Below, piece by piece: positions 1 to 9,123 of a DNA stretch of 64,000 nucleotides (positions are counted from its first letter, which is position 1; each line of letters starts with the position of its first letter). Both the position numbers and the translations under genes were made by a program. Under the pieces are notes generated by a model, which was given only the letters and a program-made list of their open reading frames with translations, did no database searches and was not told where the DNA came from. Source of the stretch: Arachidicoccus sp. (lineage in GTDB: Bacteria > Bacteroidota > Bacteroidia > Chitinophagales > Chitinophagaceae); contig JAPWKH010000031.1 in the NCBI GenBank assembly GCA_028283605.1, positions 124,001 through 188,000 on the forward strand. Direction: 5' to 3'.

Positions 1-2
1 CG

Positions 3-1187
3 CTGCAAGTAATCGCACAGAAGAGTGAAGGCTGTATGCGTGATGCATTGAGTATTTTGGATAAAATTGTAAGCTTTACCGACGGGAAAGTTACTTATCA
101 AAACACGCTGGAAAACCTGAACATTCTTGATGAAGATTATTTTTTTAAAATAACGGAAGCCTTGCAGCAACAGGATTTAGCCGCAAGCATGCTGTTATAC
201 GATGAGATTAATAAAAAAGGTTTTGAGGGCGATACATTTTTAAATGGATTTGCAGAATTTATCAGAAATCTGTTGGTTTGTAAAACGCCGAAAGCCGCGC
301 CGTTATTGGATGTGGTGGAAGGAATGGAAAAGAAATATATATCCGTAGGGAAAGAAGTTTCTTCGTCTTTTTTAGTAAGCGCATTGAATGTTTTGAACGA
401 TGCCGAGATCAACTATAAAGCTGCGCGCAATAAAAGATTGCACGTAGAAATGGCATTGATTAAGTTGAATTTTTTGCAGCAAGCCATTGAACTTTCAACC
501 GAGAAAGGAACAGTAGTAAAAAAGAAACGGATTGATGGGCCGATTGCTTATCGCGAAAAGAAAATAGAATCAATTCAGATTGTTCCTTCTGTTTCCGTTC
601 CGAAAAAAGAAGAAAGCGCAAAGCTATATATCGAAGAGAAAAAAACAACGATCGCGGCAGATACTATTTATCAAAACATTGTGCAGAAAAGCAGCCCGAA
701 ACCTGTTGCGCAAACAAAAGCGAAATCGCCGGTATCCAAGCAAACATTGCTGGAAGCTATTAAAGCAAAAGTTGGTAATGGTTACAATGTAGCGGAAGTA
801 GAAAACCCGGAACCATTGGAAATGCAGCGCTTGCAACAATGCTGGATGGATTACGGTGAACAATTATCAAAACGTGACAAGCACGCTTCAGCCACCACTT
901 TCAAAGCTTCTGAATTGATAATTTTGGACGATGATATTTTTAAAATAGTTGTTCACACTACCATACAAAAAAAGCTTATAGAACAGGAAAGATTGTTTAT
1001 ACTGGAACGATTGCAAACATTATTTAAAAACAGGCAATTGAGTTTCCAAATCGAATTGTCAAAAACAGATGATACTGTTGAAGAAAAACCTGTACTCAAC
1101 AGCCGACAAAGATTTGAATTATTAGCGAAAAAAAATCCTGCATTGCAACTGTTGAAAGATAAATTGAAACTGAATATCGATTATTGA
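3..1187 (+). CDS. dnaX: DNA polymerase III subunit gamma/tau, C-terminal part (5' end outside window)
   Basis: Clamp-loader subunit that loads the beta clamp at the replication fork. The frame is open from base 3, so the ATPase domain lies upstream of the window. The first residues, ending in CMRDALSILDK, match the end of the AAA+ module, where bacterial DnaX has a '(S/C)MRDALS' segment. The next ~130 residues fit the helical collar domain. A Lys/Ser-rich linker follows (about residues 165-230), and the last ~130 residues form a tau-like tail. The ATG at 36 lies inside this conserved segment and is not the true start. Identity is fairly secure from the MRDALS region and domain order; the tail is poorly conserved across phyla. 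Confidence 0.88.
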   Translation: MQVIAQKSEGCMRDALSILDKIVSFTDGKVTYQNTLENLNILDEDYFFKITEALQQQDLAASMLLYDEINKKGFEGDTFLNGFAEFIRNLLVCKTPKAAPLLDVVEGMEKKYISVGKEVSSSFLVSALNVLNDAEINYKAARNKRLHVEMALIKLNFLQQAIELSTEKGTVVKKKRIDGPIAYREKKIESIQIVPSVSVPKKEESAKLYIEEKKTTIAADTIYQNIVQKSSPKPVAQTKAKSPVSKQTLLEAIKAKVGNGYNVAEVENPEPLEMQRLQQCWMDYGEQLSKRDKHASATTFKASELIILDDDIFKIVVHTTIQKKLIEQERLFILERLQTLFKNRQLSFQIELSKTDDTVEEKPVLNSRQRFELLAKKNPALQLLKDKLKLNIDY

Positions 1188-1329
1188 TTTAATTTAAAAT
1201 ACTATTGCATTAACATCAGATTTTGAAAACCTCTTTCTTTCATAATTTAAGATGCCACAATAATTTGGCATGACGAACATAAGCGTTTTCACAATTATTA
1301 ATTTTTAATTACTAATATTTAATTCATAC

Positions 1330-2127
1330 ATGAACTATTTACAAGCATTGATACTCGGCATTATTGAAGGATTGACCGAATTTTTGCCCGTATCTTCCAC
1401 AGGCCATTTGATTATTGGAAGCACATTATTGGGACTTGATACCAATGATAAATTTGTTCAACTATTTATTGTAGCCATTCAGCTGGGAACTATATTATCA
1501 GTAATTGTATTATACTTCAAAAGGTTTTTAAAATCATTGGATTTTTATACAAGATTAATCGTTGCATTTATTCCTGCTGCAATACTCGGTGTTTTATTCA
1601 GTAAAAAAATAGATCAATTTTTGGGAAGCATTCAGGTAGTGGCAATTGCTTTGATTATCGGTGGTATAGTTTTATTATTCATTGATAAAGTATTTAAAAA
1701 TCCAACAATAGACAACGCAGATAAGATACCTTACCCCAAGGCTTTCATCATTGGTATATGGCAATGTTTGGCGATGATTCCCGGCGTGAGCAGAAGCGCT
1801 GCAAGCATTATCGGCGGCATGCAACAAAAGCTTACCAAAAAAGCTGCAGCAGAATTTTCATTCTTCCTTGCAGTTCCTACTATGTTCGGCGCTACGGCAA
1901 AAAAATTATTTGATTTTTATAAACAAGGCTATACAGTTACTTCACACGAATTAGGTTTGCTTGGCGTAGGAAATTTAGTAGGATTTGTGGTTGCGATTAT
2001 TGCTATAAAATCATTTATCAACTTCGTTGCAAAGCATGGTTTTCAAGCGTTTGGTGTGTATAGAATTATTGTAGGAATCGTTATTCTTATATTTATTTTT
2101 TCGGGGCACAGTTTGCAAATGCTGTAA
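1330..2127 (+). CDS. uppP: Undecaprenyl-diphosphatase (UppP/BacA)
   Basis: Integral membrane phosphatase that recycles undecaprenyl pyrophosphate to the monophosphate carrier for peptidoglycan and other envelope polymers. At 265 aa it has the usual family length. The N-terminal signature EGLTEFLPVSSTGH places Glu13, Glu17 and His26 where the family has catalytic residues. The second signature, PGVSRSAASIIGG, lies near residue 152 and contains the conserved Arg. Multiple hydrophobic helices run to the C-terminus. The stop codon overlaps the ATG of the next gene by one base (TAATG), which suggests translational coupling with the transporter. Confidence 0.96.
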   Translation: MNYLQALILGIIEGLTEFLPVSSTGHLIIGSTLLGLDTNDKFVQLFIVAIQLGTILSVIVLYFKRFLKSLDFYTRLIVAFIPAAILGVLFSKKIDQFLGSIQVVAIALIIGGIVLLFIDKVFKNPTIDNADKIPYPKAFIIGIWQCLAMIPGVSRSAASIIGGMQQKLTKKAAAEFSFFLAVPTMFGATAKKLFDFYKQGYTVTSHELGLLGVGNLVGFVVAIIAIKSFINFVAKHGFQAFGVYRIIVGIVILIFIFSGHSLQML

Positions 2128-3425
2128 TGAACCAAAAAGTTTCTTCCAAAAAAATCATCAACGGATGGGCTATGTACGACTGGGCAAACAGTGCGTACAA
2201 TCTGGTCATTACTTCTACGATTTTCCCTGCTTATTACGATGCGATTACAACCGTTAAAAACAAGGATAACAAAATAATTTTTGACGACGTTTCTTTTCTC
2301 GGCATGCATTTCAAAAGCGGCGCTTTATATGAATATGCTATTTCGTTCGCTTATCTGGTAATTGCAATTTTGTCGCCTTTACTTTCATCCGTTGCAGATG
2401 GAAGAGGTAATAAAAAACGCTTCATGCAATTCTTTTGTTATCTCGGATCAGCAGCTTGCTGTATATTATTTTTCTTTACAAAAGAAAGAATACATCTCGG
2501 CATTGTTTGTTGCATCATTGCCGCTATCGGCTACTGCGGCAGTTTGGTTTTTTACAATGCATATCTTCCCGAAATTGCGCCGGAAAGCGAACAGGACAAA
2601 GTAAGTGCAAAAGGTTTTGCGTATGGATATATCGGCAGCGTGATTTTGCAAATTATTTGTTTTGTGTTTGTGCTGAAATTACCTTTCGGAATGAATGAAG
2701 CATTTGCTTCTCGATTCTCCTTTTTGCTGGTAGGGCTTTGGTGGTTTGGTTTTGCGCAGATTACTTTCAGCGTTTTACCAAAAATTAAGAAAGAAAACAA
2801 TGAAATTACTTTATTTAATAAAGGCTTCGCCGAATTGAAAAAAGTTTGGCAACAGGTAAAACAAATGCCTTTATTAAAAAGATATTTATTCGCTTTTTTC
2901 TTTTACAGTATGGGCGTGCAAACCGTGGTGATTGCAGCTACTTTATTCGGCAGTCAGGAATTAGGATTAGGTACAACACAACTTATTTCTTGTATATTAA
3001 TCATACAACTTGTTGCCATTCCAGGCTCTTATTTAATGGCCAAACTTTCTGAAAAGTTCGGGAATATAAAAGTTCTGTCGTTTGTTGTTTTGTTATGGAT
3101 AATGATTTGTGTTTTGGCTTATTTTATTCAATCCGCAACAGGTTTCTATATAGTTGCAACGCTTGTAGGAATTGTGATGGGAGGCATTCAGTCATTGAGC
3201 CGTTCCACTTATTCCAAGCTCATGCCCGAAACCAAAGACACGGCATCATTCTTCAGTTTTTATGATGTTACGGAAAAAATTGCTATTGTAATCGGCACAT
3301 TCAGCTTTGGGTTTATTCATCAGCTTACGGGAAGTATGCGCTATTCAATTTTGGCGTTGATTGTATTCTTTGCAATCGGATTTTTCGGATTAATAAATGC
3401 ACGTACAAAAGAAGCAGTTTCATAA
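2127..3425 (+). CDS. MFS transporter, UMF1/Atg22-like family
   Basis: A 432-aa membrane protein with about 12 hydrophobic segments. The N-terminal motif GWAMYDWANSAYN is the hallmark of the UMF1 (unknown major facilitator 1) family related to yeast vacuolar Atg22. A second family-type motif, GGIQSLSRSTYSKLMP, lies near residue 352. Substrates of bacterial members are largely unknown; efflux of amino acids or small metabolites is only an extrapolation from Atg22. It overlaps uppP by one base and converges with the minus-strand gene 4 bp downstream, leaving no room for a separate terminator. Confidence 0.85.
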   Translation: MNQKVSSKKIINGWAMYDWANSAYNLVITSTIFPAYYDAITTVKNKDNKIIFDDVSFLGMHFKSGALYEYAISFAYLVIAILSPLLSSVADGRGNKKRFMQFFCYLGSAACCILFFFTKERIHLGIVCCIIAAIGYCGSLVFYNAYLPEIAPESEQDKVSAKGFAYGYIGSVILQIICFVFVLKLPFGMNEAFASRFSFLLVGLWWFGFAQITFSVLPKIKKENNEITLFNKGFAELKKVWQQVKQMPLLKRYLFAFFFYSMGVQTVVIAATLFGSQELGLGTTQLISCILIIQLVAIPGSYLMAKLSEKFGNIKVLSFVVLLWIMICVLAYFIQSATGFYIVATLVGIVMGGIQSLSRSTYSKLMPETKDTASFFSFYDVTEKIAIVIGTFSFGFIHQLTGSMRYSILALIVFFAIGFFGLINARTKEAVS

Positions 3426-3429
3426 ATTC

Positions 3430-4140
3430 TTATTCCCCCAACTTCAAATAAGGTTTTATTTTTTGAAACACGGAATCTTGCAAGCCGTAGGTTTTTCCGA
3501 CTTCATCAATTGACGCAAAGCTGCCTTTTGAGTTTCTGAACTTCACGATACGTTTACTTAATACTTCGCCGATGCCGGGCAATGATTTCCATTCTTCTTC
3601 CGTTGCAGAATTTATATTAATTGTTGTGTATTTTTTTACAGGATAATTATTCTGTTGATTGTTATTATGAAATTCATTTTGTTTGAAAGTATTGATTTTA
3701 TTGGTTTGTAAAGAAACATAAGGAATCAGCTCTTCTGCCATTTCTTTATCAAGTCCGTAAATCTTTTTAAGATCTTCAGGCTTATAAAATTTTCCTCCTT
3801 TGCTTCGGTAATTGATAATTGTGTGAATTGTTCGTTGGGGTAACCCTAACTTTTTCCAACCATTTTCATCCAGCGTATTAGGGTCGAATACAAACAATTG
3901 CTTTGGAATAATTGAATCTTTCGATATACTGTCATTTGAAGTATTGGTGCGAACAATAAGATTCTTTGCGCTATCTGTAAGTTCTTTATCAAACAATTTT
4001 GTTACGGAATCACTATCATCTTTTCCTTGAAAATAAATTGAAATAAATGTAACAATGCCAACGATAACGATTATCCATACAGCAAACCGTCTTTCTTTTT
4101 TTGAAAAAATAAAATAGTCTTTCCAGTTAAATTTTTTCAT
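3430..4140 (-). CDS. ComEA-like helix-hairpin-helix protein, membrane-anchored
   Basis: A 236-aa protein with one N-terminal transmembrane helix (about residues 20-38) and two helix-hairpin-helix modules. The first is around residues 93-145. The second is at about 170-236 and contains 'ININSATEEEWKSLPGIGE', the typical ComEA start NiNsA...L..LPGIG. Such proteins bind double-stranded DNA without sequence specificity; ComEA acts in DNA uptake in competent bacteria. Here the domain sits outside the membrane on a single anchor. It is the last gene of a three-gene minus-strand block. DNA binding is inferred from the fold, and a role in competence is unproven. Confidence 0.8.
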   Translation of the reverse strand: MKKFNWKDYFIFSKKERRFAVWIIVIVGIVTFISIYFQGKDDSDSVTKLFDKELTDSAKNLIVRTNTSNDSISKDSIIPKQLFVFDPNTLDENGWKKLGLPQRTIHTIINYRSKGGKFYKPEDLKKIYGLDKEMAEELIPYVSLQTNKINTFKQNEFHNNNQQNNYPVKKYTTININSATEEEWKSLPGIGEVLSKRIVKFRNSKGSFASIDEVGKTYGLQDSVFQKIKPYLKLGE

Positions 4141-4190
4141 TTGGCAACTTTTTAAATAGTCAGCACAAAAGCATACAATGAATTTAAAAT

Positions 4191-4973
4191 TTAATTTTCT
4201 ATATCAAGTTTCAATCCGTCATAAGCGAGATGGACATTCGGTGGCAATTCCTTTTCTATAACATTATGCAATCCCAACTGATGGCTGATGTGTGTGAGAT
4301 AAGTTGTTTGAGGAGCAATTTCTTTACTTAATTCAATGGCTTCGCTTAATGAAAAATGCGAAATATGTTTTTCTTTTCTCAAAGCGTTGATGACCAAAAT
4401 TTCTGTTCCTTTAATTAATTTTTTTTGCGAATCTTCTATTCTATTGGCATCTGTAATGTAAGTAAAATTTCCGAACCTGAAACCGATAACTTCCAATTTA
4501 TGATGCCATACTTTTATCGGCGTTATATCAATATCATCGATGCTGAAAGGCTTATAATCTATTTCGTGCATATTCAATTGCGGAATGCCGGCATACGTAT
4601 TTTCTTCAAAAGCATAATAAAATTCACGTCGCAGTTCTTTCTGCGTAGCGGATGTTGCATATACCTGCATCGGTTTTTGCTGAAAATAATTATACGCTCT
4701 TATATCATCCAACCCCGCAATATGATCTTTATGTGCATGAGTAAACAACACCGCGTCGAGCTTATCGTTTTTTATACGAAGCATTTGTTCGCGGAAATCG
4801 GGCGTGGTATCAACCACCAAAGTAGTAAGATCGCTTTGCACCAAAATGCTGCTGCGCAATCTTTTGTCTTTCATGTTGTGCGATTCGCAAACCACACAAT
4901 GGCACGCAATCATCGGAACGCCGCTGCTGGTGCCTGTTCCAAGAAAAGTGATATGTAATTTATCGTTGTTCAA
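4191..4973 (-). CDS. MBL-fold metallo-hydrolase, PhnP-like
   Basis: A 260-aa metallo-beta-lactamase-fold hydrolase. The opening GTGTSSGVPM and a Cys-x-Cys-x2-Cys cluster (CHCVVC, around residue 26) resemble PhnP, a cyclic phosphodiesterase with an extra structural zinc site. The catalytic metal motif HTHAHKDHIAG begins near residue 77, and later His residues (WHHK, THISHQLG) complete the dinuclear site. Substrates in Bacteroidota are not established; a phosphodiester is likely from the family. It follows the upstream membrane-protein gene by about 5 bp, so the two are probably cotranscribed. Confidence 0.85.
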   Translation of the reverse strand: MNNDKLHITFLGTGTSSGVPMIACHCVVCESHNMKDKRLRSSILVQSDLTTLVVDTTPDFREQMLRIKNDKLDAVLFTHAHKDHIAGLDDIRAYNYFQQKPMQVYATSATQKELRREFYYAFEENTYAGIPQLNMHEIDYKPFSIDDIDITPIKVWHHKLEVIGFRFGNFTYITDANRIEDSQKKLIKGTEILVINALRKEKHISHFSLSEAIELSKEIAPQTTYLTHISHQLGLHNVIEKELPPNVHLAYDGLKLDIEN

Positions 4974-4978
4974 ATTCT

Positions 4979-5350
4979 TTAATTTTGTCTCATTGCCAAT
5001 ATGCTGTCTACCAAATATACCGTATTACCTCGCCACGGCACTCTTCCGTGATATTCTTTATAATGAAGATCAAACACTTTTCCGCTGTTGCGTTCCAGGC
5101 TGTCAAAAATGCTTTTGTTTTTTATCGAAAATTGAAATTCATAGCTCTGTAACTCGCCGTTGTTTTGCCGTCCAAATCCTGCCTGTATCAATTTACCTTC
5201 GTAAGTTTTAAAAAGATTTCCTTTATATACTGCGAAGTTTAAAACACCTGATTTTACGCCTTCGGCAAATACATAGAAATAGCGAAAATAAATGTATCCG
5301 CTAAGTGACAGCACAATCAACAAAATAAATACCCACAATATTTTTTTCAT
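4979..5350 (-). CDS. Conserved hypothetical protein with N-terminal membrane anchor
   Basis: A 123-aa protein starting at MKKILWVFILL; an in-frame ATG 8 codons upstream is possible, but this start places the hydrophobic anchor (residues 3-22) at the very N-terminus. The rest is a soluble domain with charged and aromatic residues and a conserved-looking C-terminal segment (HYKEYHGRVPWRGNT). I recognise it only as a Bacteroidota-type hypothetical; I see no catalytic motif. It heads the minus-strand block with the MBL hydrolase and ComEA-like genes, so an envelope location is likely. Confidence 0.65.
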   Translation of the reverse strand: MKKILWVFILLIVLSLSGYIYFRYFYVFAEGVKSGVLNFAVYKGNLFKTYEGKLIQAGFGRQNNGELQSYEFQFSIKNKSIFDSLERNSGKVFDLHYKEYHGRVPWRGNTVYLVDSILAMRQN

Positions 5351-5476
5351 AGAAAGCCGTTTATATATTGGCAATTTACAATAAATATCGTTCCTATAAG
5401 TAGGTTGTAAAGCTAAACTGTAAATGGATTTATTGATAAAATATTATTCTTATATTCATGCGTTTTAAATTAGAGT

Positions 5477-5490
5477 GCTGTACTTACAGC
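5477..5490. promoter_or_regulatory. Perfect 6-bp inverted repeat in divergent promoter region
   Basis: GCTGTA-CT-TACAGC forms a compact palindrome in the 184-bp intergenic region between the divergently transcribed membrane-protein gene (start 5350) and the guanine deaminase gene (start 5535). The position would suit an operator or a small hairpin. No regulator gene is adjacent, and a 14-bp palindrome can arise by chance. Confidence 0.25.
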
Positions 5491-5534
5491 GAATAAATTT
5501 TATACTTTTTTTCTGTTAAATAAATATTTAAAAG

Positions 5535-6008
5535 ATGACAAAGGAAGAAATGTTTATGTCGGAAGCAATTGCTTTATCTGCTAAAAATATTCAGGATAAT
5601 GAAGGCGGGCCTTTCGGCTGTGTAATTGTAAAAGATAATAAAATTGTAGGGCGAGGAAATAACAAGGTTACAAGCAAAAACGATCCTACGGCACATGCAG
5701 AAGTAGAAGCTATTCGTGATGCCTGCAAAAATCTGAATACATTTCAATTGGATGATTGTGAGATTTATACTTCTTGCGAGCCTTGCCCCATGTGCCTTGG
5801 CGCTATTTATTGGGCAAGGCCAAAGATTGTTTATTTTGCCAATACACGCGCAGATGCGGCAGCCATCGGGTTTGACGATTCCATGATTTATGATGAAATG
5901 AAAAAAGATTTAGGAGAGAGAAAAATTCCTATTAAGAACATAAGCAGAGAAGAAGCGTTTAAAATTTTTGAAGCATGGAAAAACAAAACCGATAAAACGA
6001 ATTACTGA
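5535..6008 (+). CDS. guaD: Guanine deaminase / CMP-dCMP-type nucleoside deaminase
   Basis: A 157-aa zinc-dependent deaminase, close in length to Bacillus subtilis GuaD, which hydrolyses guanine to xanthine. The zinc site is complete: HAEVEA (His and catalytic Glu, about residues 55-60) and PCPMC (Cys pair, about residues 86-90). Segments SCEPCPMCLGAIYWAR and the C-terminal extension ending in Tyr are GuaD features; in B. subtilis the terminal Tyr enters the partner active site of a domain-swapped dimer. TadA-type tRNA deaminases lack this tail. The assignment to guanine rests on these features and is not tested. Confidence 0.85.
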   Translation: MTKEEMFMSEAIALSAKNIQDNEGGPFGCVIVKDNKIVGRGNNKVTSKNDPTAHAEVEAIRDACKNLNTFQLDDCEIYTSCEPCPMCLGAIYWARPKIVYFANTRADAAAIGFDDSMIYDEMKKDLGERKIPIKNISREEAFKIFEAWKNKTDKTNY

Positions 6009-6085
6009 GCATGATTAATTCTTACTATTATGTTTACACAATTTGTTCGTTTCACAATTATTATTTTTGAGATAAAGAATTTACA

Positions 6086-6667
6086 ATGCTTGGATTAAAA
6101 TTACCTACCGATCCGCGCTGGGCAAATATTGCGGAAACCAATCTTGAAGAGATTCTAACAGACCATGCATGGTGCGAGCAGAAAGCAGCATCGAACGCTA
6201 TTTCTCTTATCGCAAACAATTCCGAAAAAGAAGAACTGGTACAGCAGCTTACTGCAATAGCAATTGAAGAAATGCAGCATTTTCAAATGGTAATAGATAC
6301 TATCAAACAGAAAGGATTTACGCTTGGCCGTGAAAGGAAAGATGATTATGTAAATCAGTTAATGAAATTTTCTAAAAAAGACGGCAGCCGTAACGAATCT
6401 TTTATTGATAGATTATTATTTGCCGCTATGATAGAAGCCCGCAGTTGCGAGCGTTTCCGCGTATTATCGAAAAATATAAAAGATAAAAAACTTGCTTTAT
6501 TCTATCATGATTTAATGGTTTCCGAAGCCAATCATTACACCGTATTTCTCGGTTTCGCAAGAAAATATACAGAGAAAACTGATGTTGAAAAACGATGGAA
6601 AGAATGGCTCGATTTTGAAGGAGAATTGATATTATCTTACGGAAGAAAAGAACAGATTCATGGATAA
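6086..6667 (+). CDS. miaE: tRNA 2-methylthio-N6-isopentenyl adenosine-37 hydroxylase MiaE
   Basis: A 193-aa nonheme diiron monooxygenase that hydroxylates the isopentenyl group of ms2i6A37 in tRNA. The diiron ligands are visible as paired motifs: Glu in 'TNLEEILTDHAWCE', then EEMQHF (about residues 66-71), Glu in 'MIEARSCERF' and EANHY (about residues 150-154). The ferritin-like four-helix pattern spans the whole length. Its stop overlaps the first ATG of the degraded regulator downstream, so the regulator may once have been cotranscribed. The family is clear; the exact substrate is inferred. Confidence 0.9.
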   Translation: MLGLKLPTDPRWANIAETNLEEILTDHAWCEQKAASNAISLIANNSEKEELVQQLTAIAIEEMQHFQMVIDTIKQKGFTLGRERKDDYVNQLMKFSKKDGSRNESFIDRLLFAAMIEARSCERFRVLSKNIKDKKLALFYHDLMVSEANHYTVFLGFARKYTEKTDVEKRWKEWLDFEGELILSYGRKEQIHG

Positions 6668-7270
6668 TGCTTCATTATAAAAAATTATTTTATGCCTGGC
6701 CTACTGACGAACAATTGGCTTATGGACGAAAAAATCCGGCATGTTTACACATTGCTTTGAGCAGACGAGCGTTCCGGCTAAAACATTGTTGCTCCGCGAA
6801 GGACAGATTGCCAATAAATTATTTTTTATCGAGAAAGGCTGTATTCGCGCTTGGTTCAACAACAATGGTAAAGATACTACCGTACAGTTTTTCTTTGAAA
6901 ATAATACTGTGGCTTCGCTGGAAAGTTTCCGTAAAATATTCCAAGCCTTCTGTATATAGAAACGATAGAGCCATGTGTAATATGGTTTATACAAAAATGA
7001 TTTTGATAAATTGTTTGAAACAATTACCATAATGCATCATTCGAAAAGTTTTTGATACCGTATTCGAAAGGACGTTTGATTATGAAACATTTTTTTCCTT
7101 CATTAAAGACACGCCTGAGCAACGTTATCTCCAGTTATTAAACGAAAGACCGCAAATTATTCAACGCGTAGCACAACATTACATCGCTTCCTATCTTGGC
7201 ATCAGCCCTGTACATTTAAGCAGGATAAAAAACAAACTGGCGCATACCAAAAATGCCTCTTCGATTTCAT
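6667..7270 (+). pseudogene. Degraded Crp/Fnr-family transcriptional regulator
   Basis: Pieces of a Crp/Fnr-type regulator are spread over several frames. The cyclic-nucleotide-binding-like half reads from 6741 (VPAKTLLLREGQIANKLFFI, then KGCIRAWF) and stops at 6957. The continuation in another frame (about 6935-6997) reads IPSLLYIETIEPCVIW and meets TGA at 6998. DFDKLFE follows in a third frame, and a fourth frame from about 7050 gives FERTFDYETFFSF and the C-terminal HTH (YIASYLGISPVHLSRIKNKL) ending at 7270. Each shift is at or near a short A or T run. The beginning (TDEQLAY) is also out of frame. At least four lesions make this a pseudogene unless the assembly has local homopolymer errors. 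Confidence 0.8.
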
Positions 7271-7330
7271 AACATTTGTTATCGTTCGCTGCATTGTCCT
7301 CCGCTAATTTTGTTAAATAAAAAAATAAAA

Positions 7331-8309
7331 TATGAAAGCAGCGGTAATACTTTTACCAAGGCAGAAAATCCTGTATATACAACATTTCCCGATCCGGTGG
7401 TTGATAATGAAAATGAATCTGTGATTACCGTTACAGCCTCGGCAATCAAGCATTTTTGATAAATCGCGTATAAGCGGCAAACATTATTCAAGCGAAGCTT
7501 TTTCACAGCCGAAAATTATAGGAGGCGATGGCGTAGGCATTATGCCGGACGGATCAAAAATTTATGCGCTTGGCGAAAGCGGTATGATAGCCGAAAAAGC
7601 AGTTGTAAGCAGAGATAAAATTATTCCCGTACCAAAAGGTTTGGACGATGCTGTCGCAGCCGCTTTGCCAAATGCTGTTGCAGGCTCTGCATTGGCACTT
7701 TTATTCAGAGGAAAAATGAAAGATGGAGATACTGTATTGATAAACGGAGCTACCGGATTTACAGGAACGCTTGCTGTACAATTGGCGAAGCATTATGGTG
7801 CAGGAAAAATTATTGTAACCGGAAGAAATGAGCAATCGCTTAACAACTTATTAAATTTAGGAGCAGATGAAATTGTTTCCTTACATACGCAAAAGGGAGA
7901 AGATTTTATCGAAAACATAAAAGCTGTAAATGCCGCCAAACCTATAGATGTTGTCGTGGATTATCTTTGGGGCAATAGTGCTGAATGGATTCTTTCTTCT
8001 TTAAAAGGAAATGGCAAATTTTCCCGTAAAATTAATTTTGTATCCGTCGGTGCAATGTCCGGAGATACTATGCAGCTGTCATCTCAGATTTTAAGAAGCG
8101 TTGATTTGCACTTATGTGGTTCGGGTATAGGAAGTTGGACAAAAGATGAAATGAACCTATTGTTTAAAAAAATCATCCCTGAAGTTTTTCAACTTGCTGC
8201 AGAAAACAAATTGCAAGTAAATATTACAAAAGTGCCATTAGCAGATATTGAGCGCATCTCTACAATGGAATTAGATAATCTAAAATCATCGTTTAGTGAT
8301 AATGTGTAA
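7331..8309 (+). pseudogene. Frameshifted zinc-binding dehydrogenase / quinone oxidoreductase (MDR superfamily)
   Basis: The ATG at 7331 starts MKAAVI. The frame is lost near 7350, recovers in another frame as TKAENPVYTTFPDPVVDNENESV, and stops at 7457-7459 in a T5 run. A third frame, open to 8309, carries the rest. Its Rossmann domain has GATGFTGTLAVQLAKHYGAG (about 7744-7804), the NADP-binding pattern of zinc-less MDR oxidoreductases, followed by GADEIV. Two single-base shifts are enough to reunite the protein. The closest reading is an NADPH:quinone reductase-like enzyme. Internal initiation could still yield a truncated protein lacking most of the catalytic domain. It lies next to the broken Crp/Fnr gene. 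Confidence 0.78.
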
Positions 8310-8374
8310 CGACTGCCATTGAAATTTTTAATGTACGCAATAGTTTTATAATTTCTTTTTCGGTTCTTAGCTGC

Positions 8375-8911
8375 TTATATTTTAGCAACAGGAATAGACA
8401 ATCCTATTTTTACCGAATCGCTGCCAAGTCCGTCTTTGACTAAGTTGTAATCGCTGCGGTTGATTTTGAAATATCCTGTGAATTTGCCTTCATTTCCTGT
8501 CTGTGAAAAAACAAAAGGAATATTCATTTGCCTGGTTACATTTTTTATGGTCAGGCTTCCTGAAACGGAATATCCATTTCCCGCTTTGATAATTTTTGAA
8601 GAAACAAAATGTATGGTATGATAATGCTCCACATCCAAAAAATCATCCGCTTTAGCATGTTTATTTTTCAACCAGTTTCCGGTGTTTAAAGTGTTTACAT
8701 CAACTGTTACATCAAAGCCGGAATGCTCAATATCATCCTTATCAAAATTTATTTTTCCTTTCAGTCCATTAATAACGCCGGAAGCCTTATCCGAACTGAA
8801 CGAAACTGCATATTCGCCTTCTTTCGGCTGCCATTGAATAGAAATAAAAACGGCGAATGCACAAAGTGCGAATGCGATAAATGCAATGTATATGAATGAA
8901 TATTTTTTCAT
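8375..8911 (-). CDS. YceI family protein
   Basis: A 178-aa lipocalin-like YceI protein, a family that binds polyisoprenoid or other amphiphilic molecules in the periplasm. I chose MKKYSFIYI as start because it places a hydrophobic export signal or anchor (about residues 4-24) first; an in-frame ATG 9 codons upstream also exists. Family features: VSFSSDKASGVINGLKGKINFD, 'HAKADDFLDVEHYHTIHF' and 'GSLTIKNVTRQMNIPF'. A divergent AraC-type regulator lies upstream and could control it. The ligand is unknown. Confidence 0.85.
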   Translation of the reverse strand: MKKYSFIYIAFIAFALCAFAVFISIQWQPKEGEYAVSFSSDKASGVINGLKGKINFDKDDIEHSGFDVTVDVNTLNTGNWLKNKHAKADDFLDVEHYHTIHFVSSKIIKAGNGYSVSGSLTIKNVTRQMNIPFVFSQTGNEGKFTGYFKINRSDYNLVKDGLGSDSVKIGLSIPVAKI

Positions 8912-9123
8912 CTGTTTTATTTTGAAATAATTGATCATAAAGATAAAATAATGCCTGCAAGACCATTTTTCTAATAATAGAAATTGTTCTTAAAAGTTTT
9001 TTTCGTTCTTTAACAGAGCAAGCTTCAAAATTGCTGCAACCGTGATGAATATTTTAAAGTGAATCAATTCTTAACCTTTCTTTTTATCTTTAATCTAATC
9101 ACATGGGTTTTGAATCGCTTATT

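Noticed and set aside
4425-4958. A 177-codon + strand frame opposite the MBL hydrolase gene
   Set aside because: Antisense shadow: the minus-strand gene has intact metal-binding motifs and a fitting operon context.
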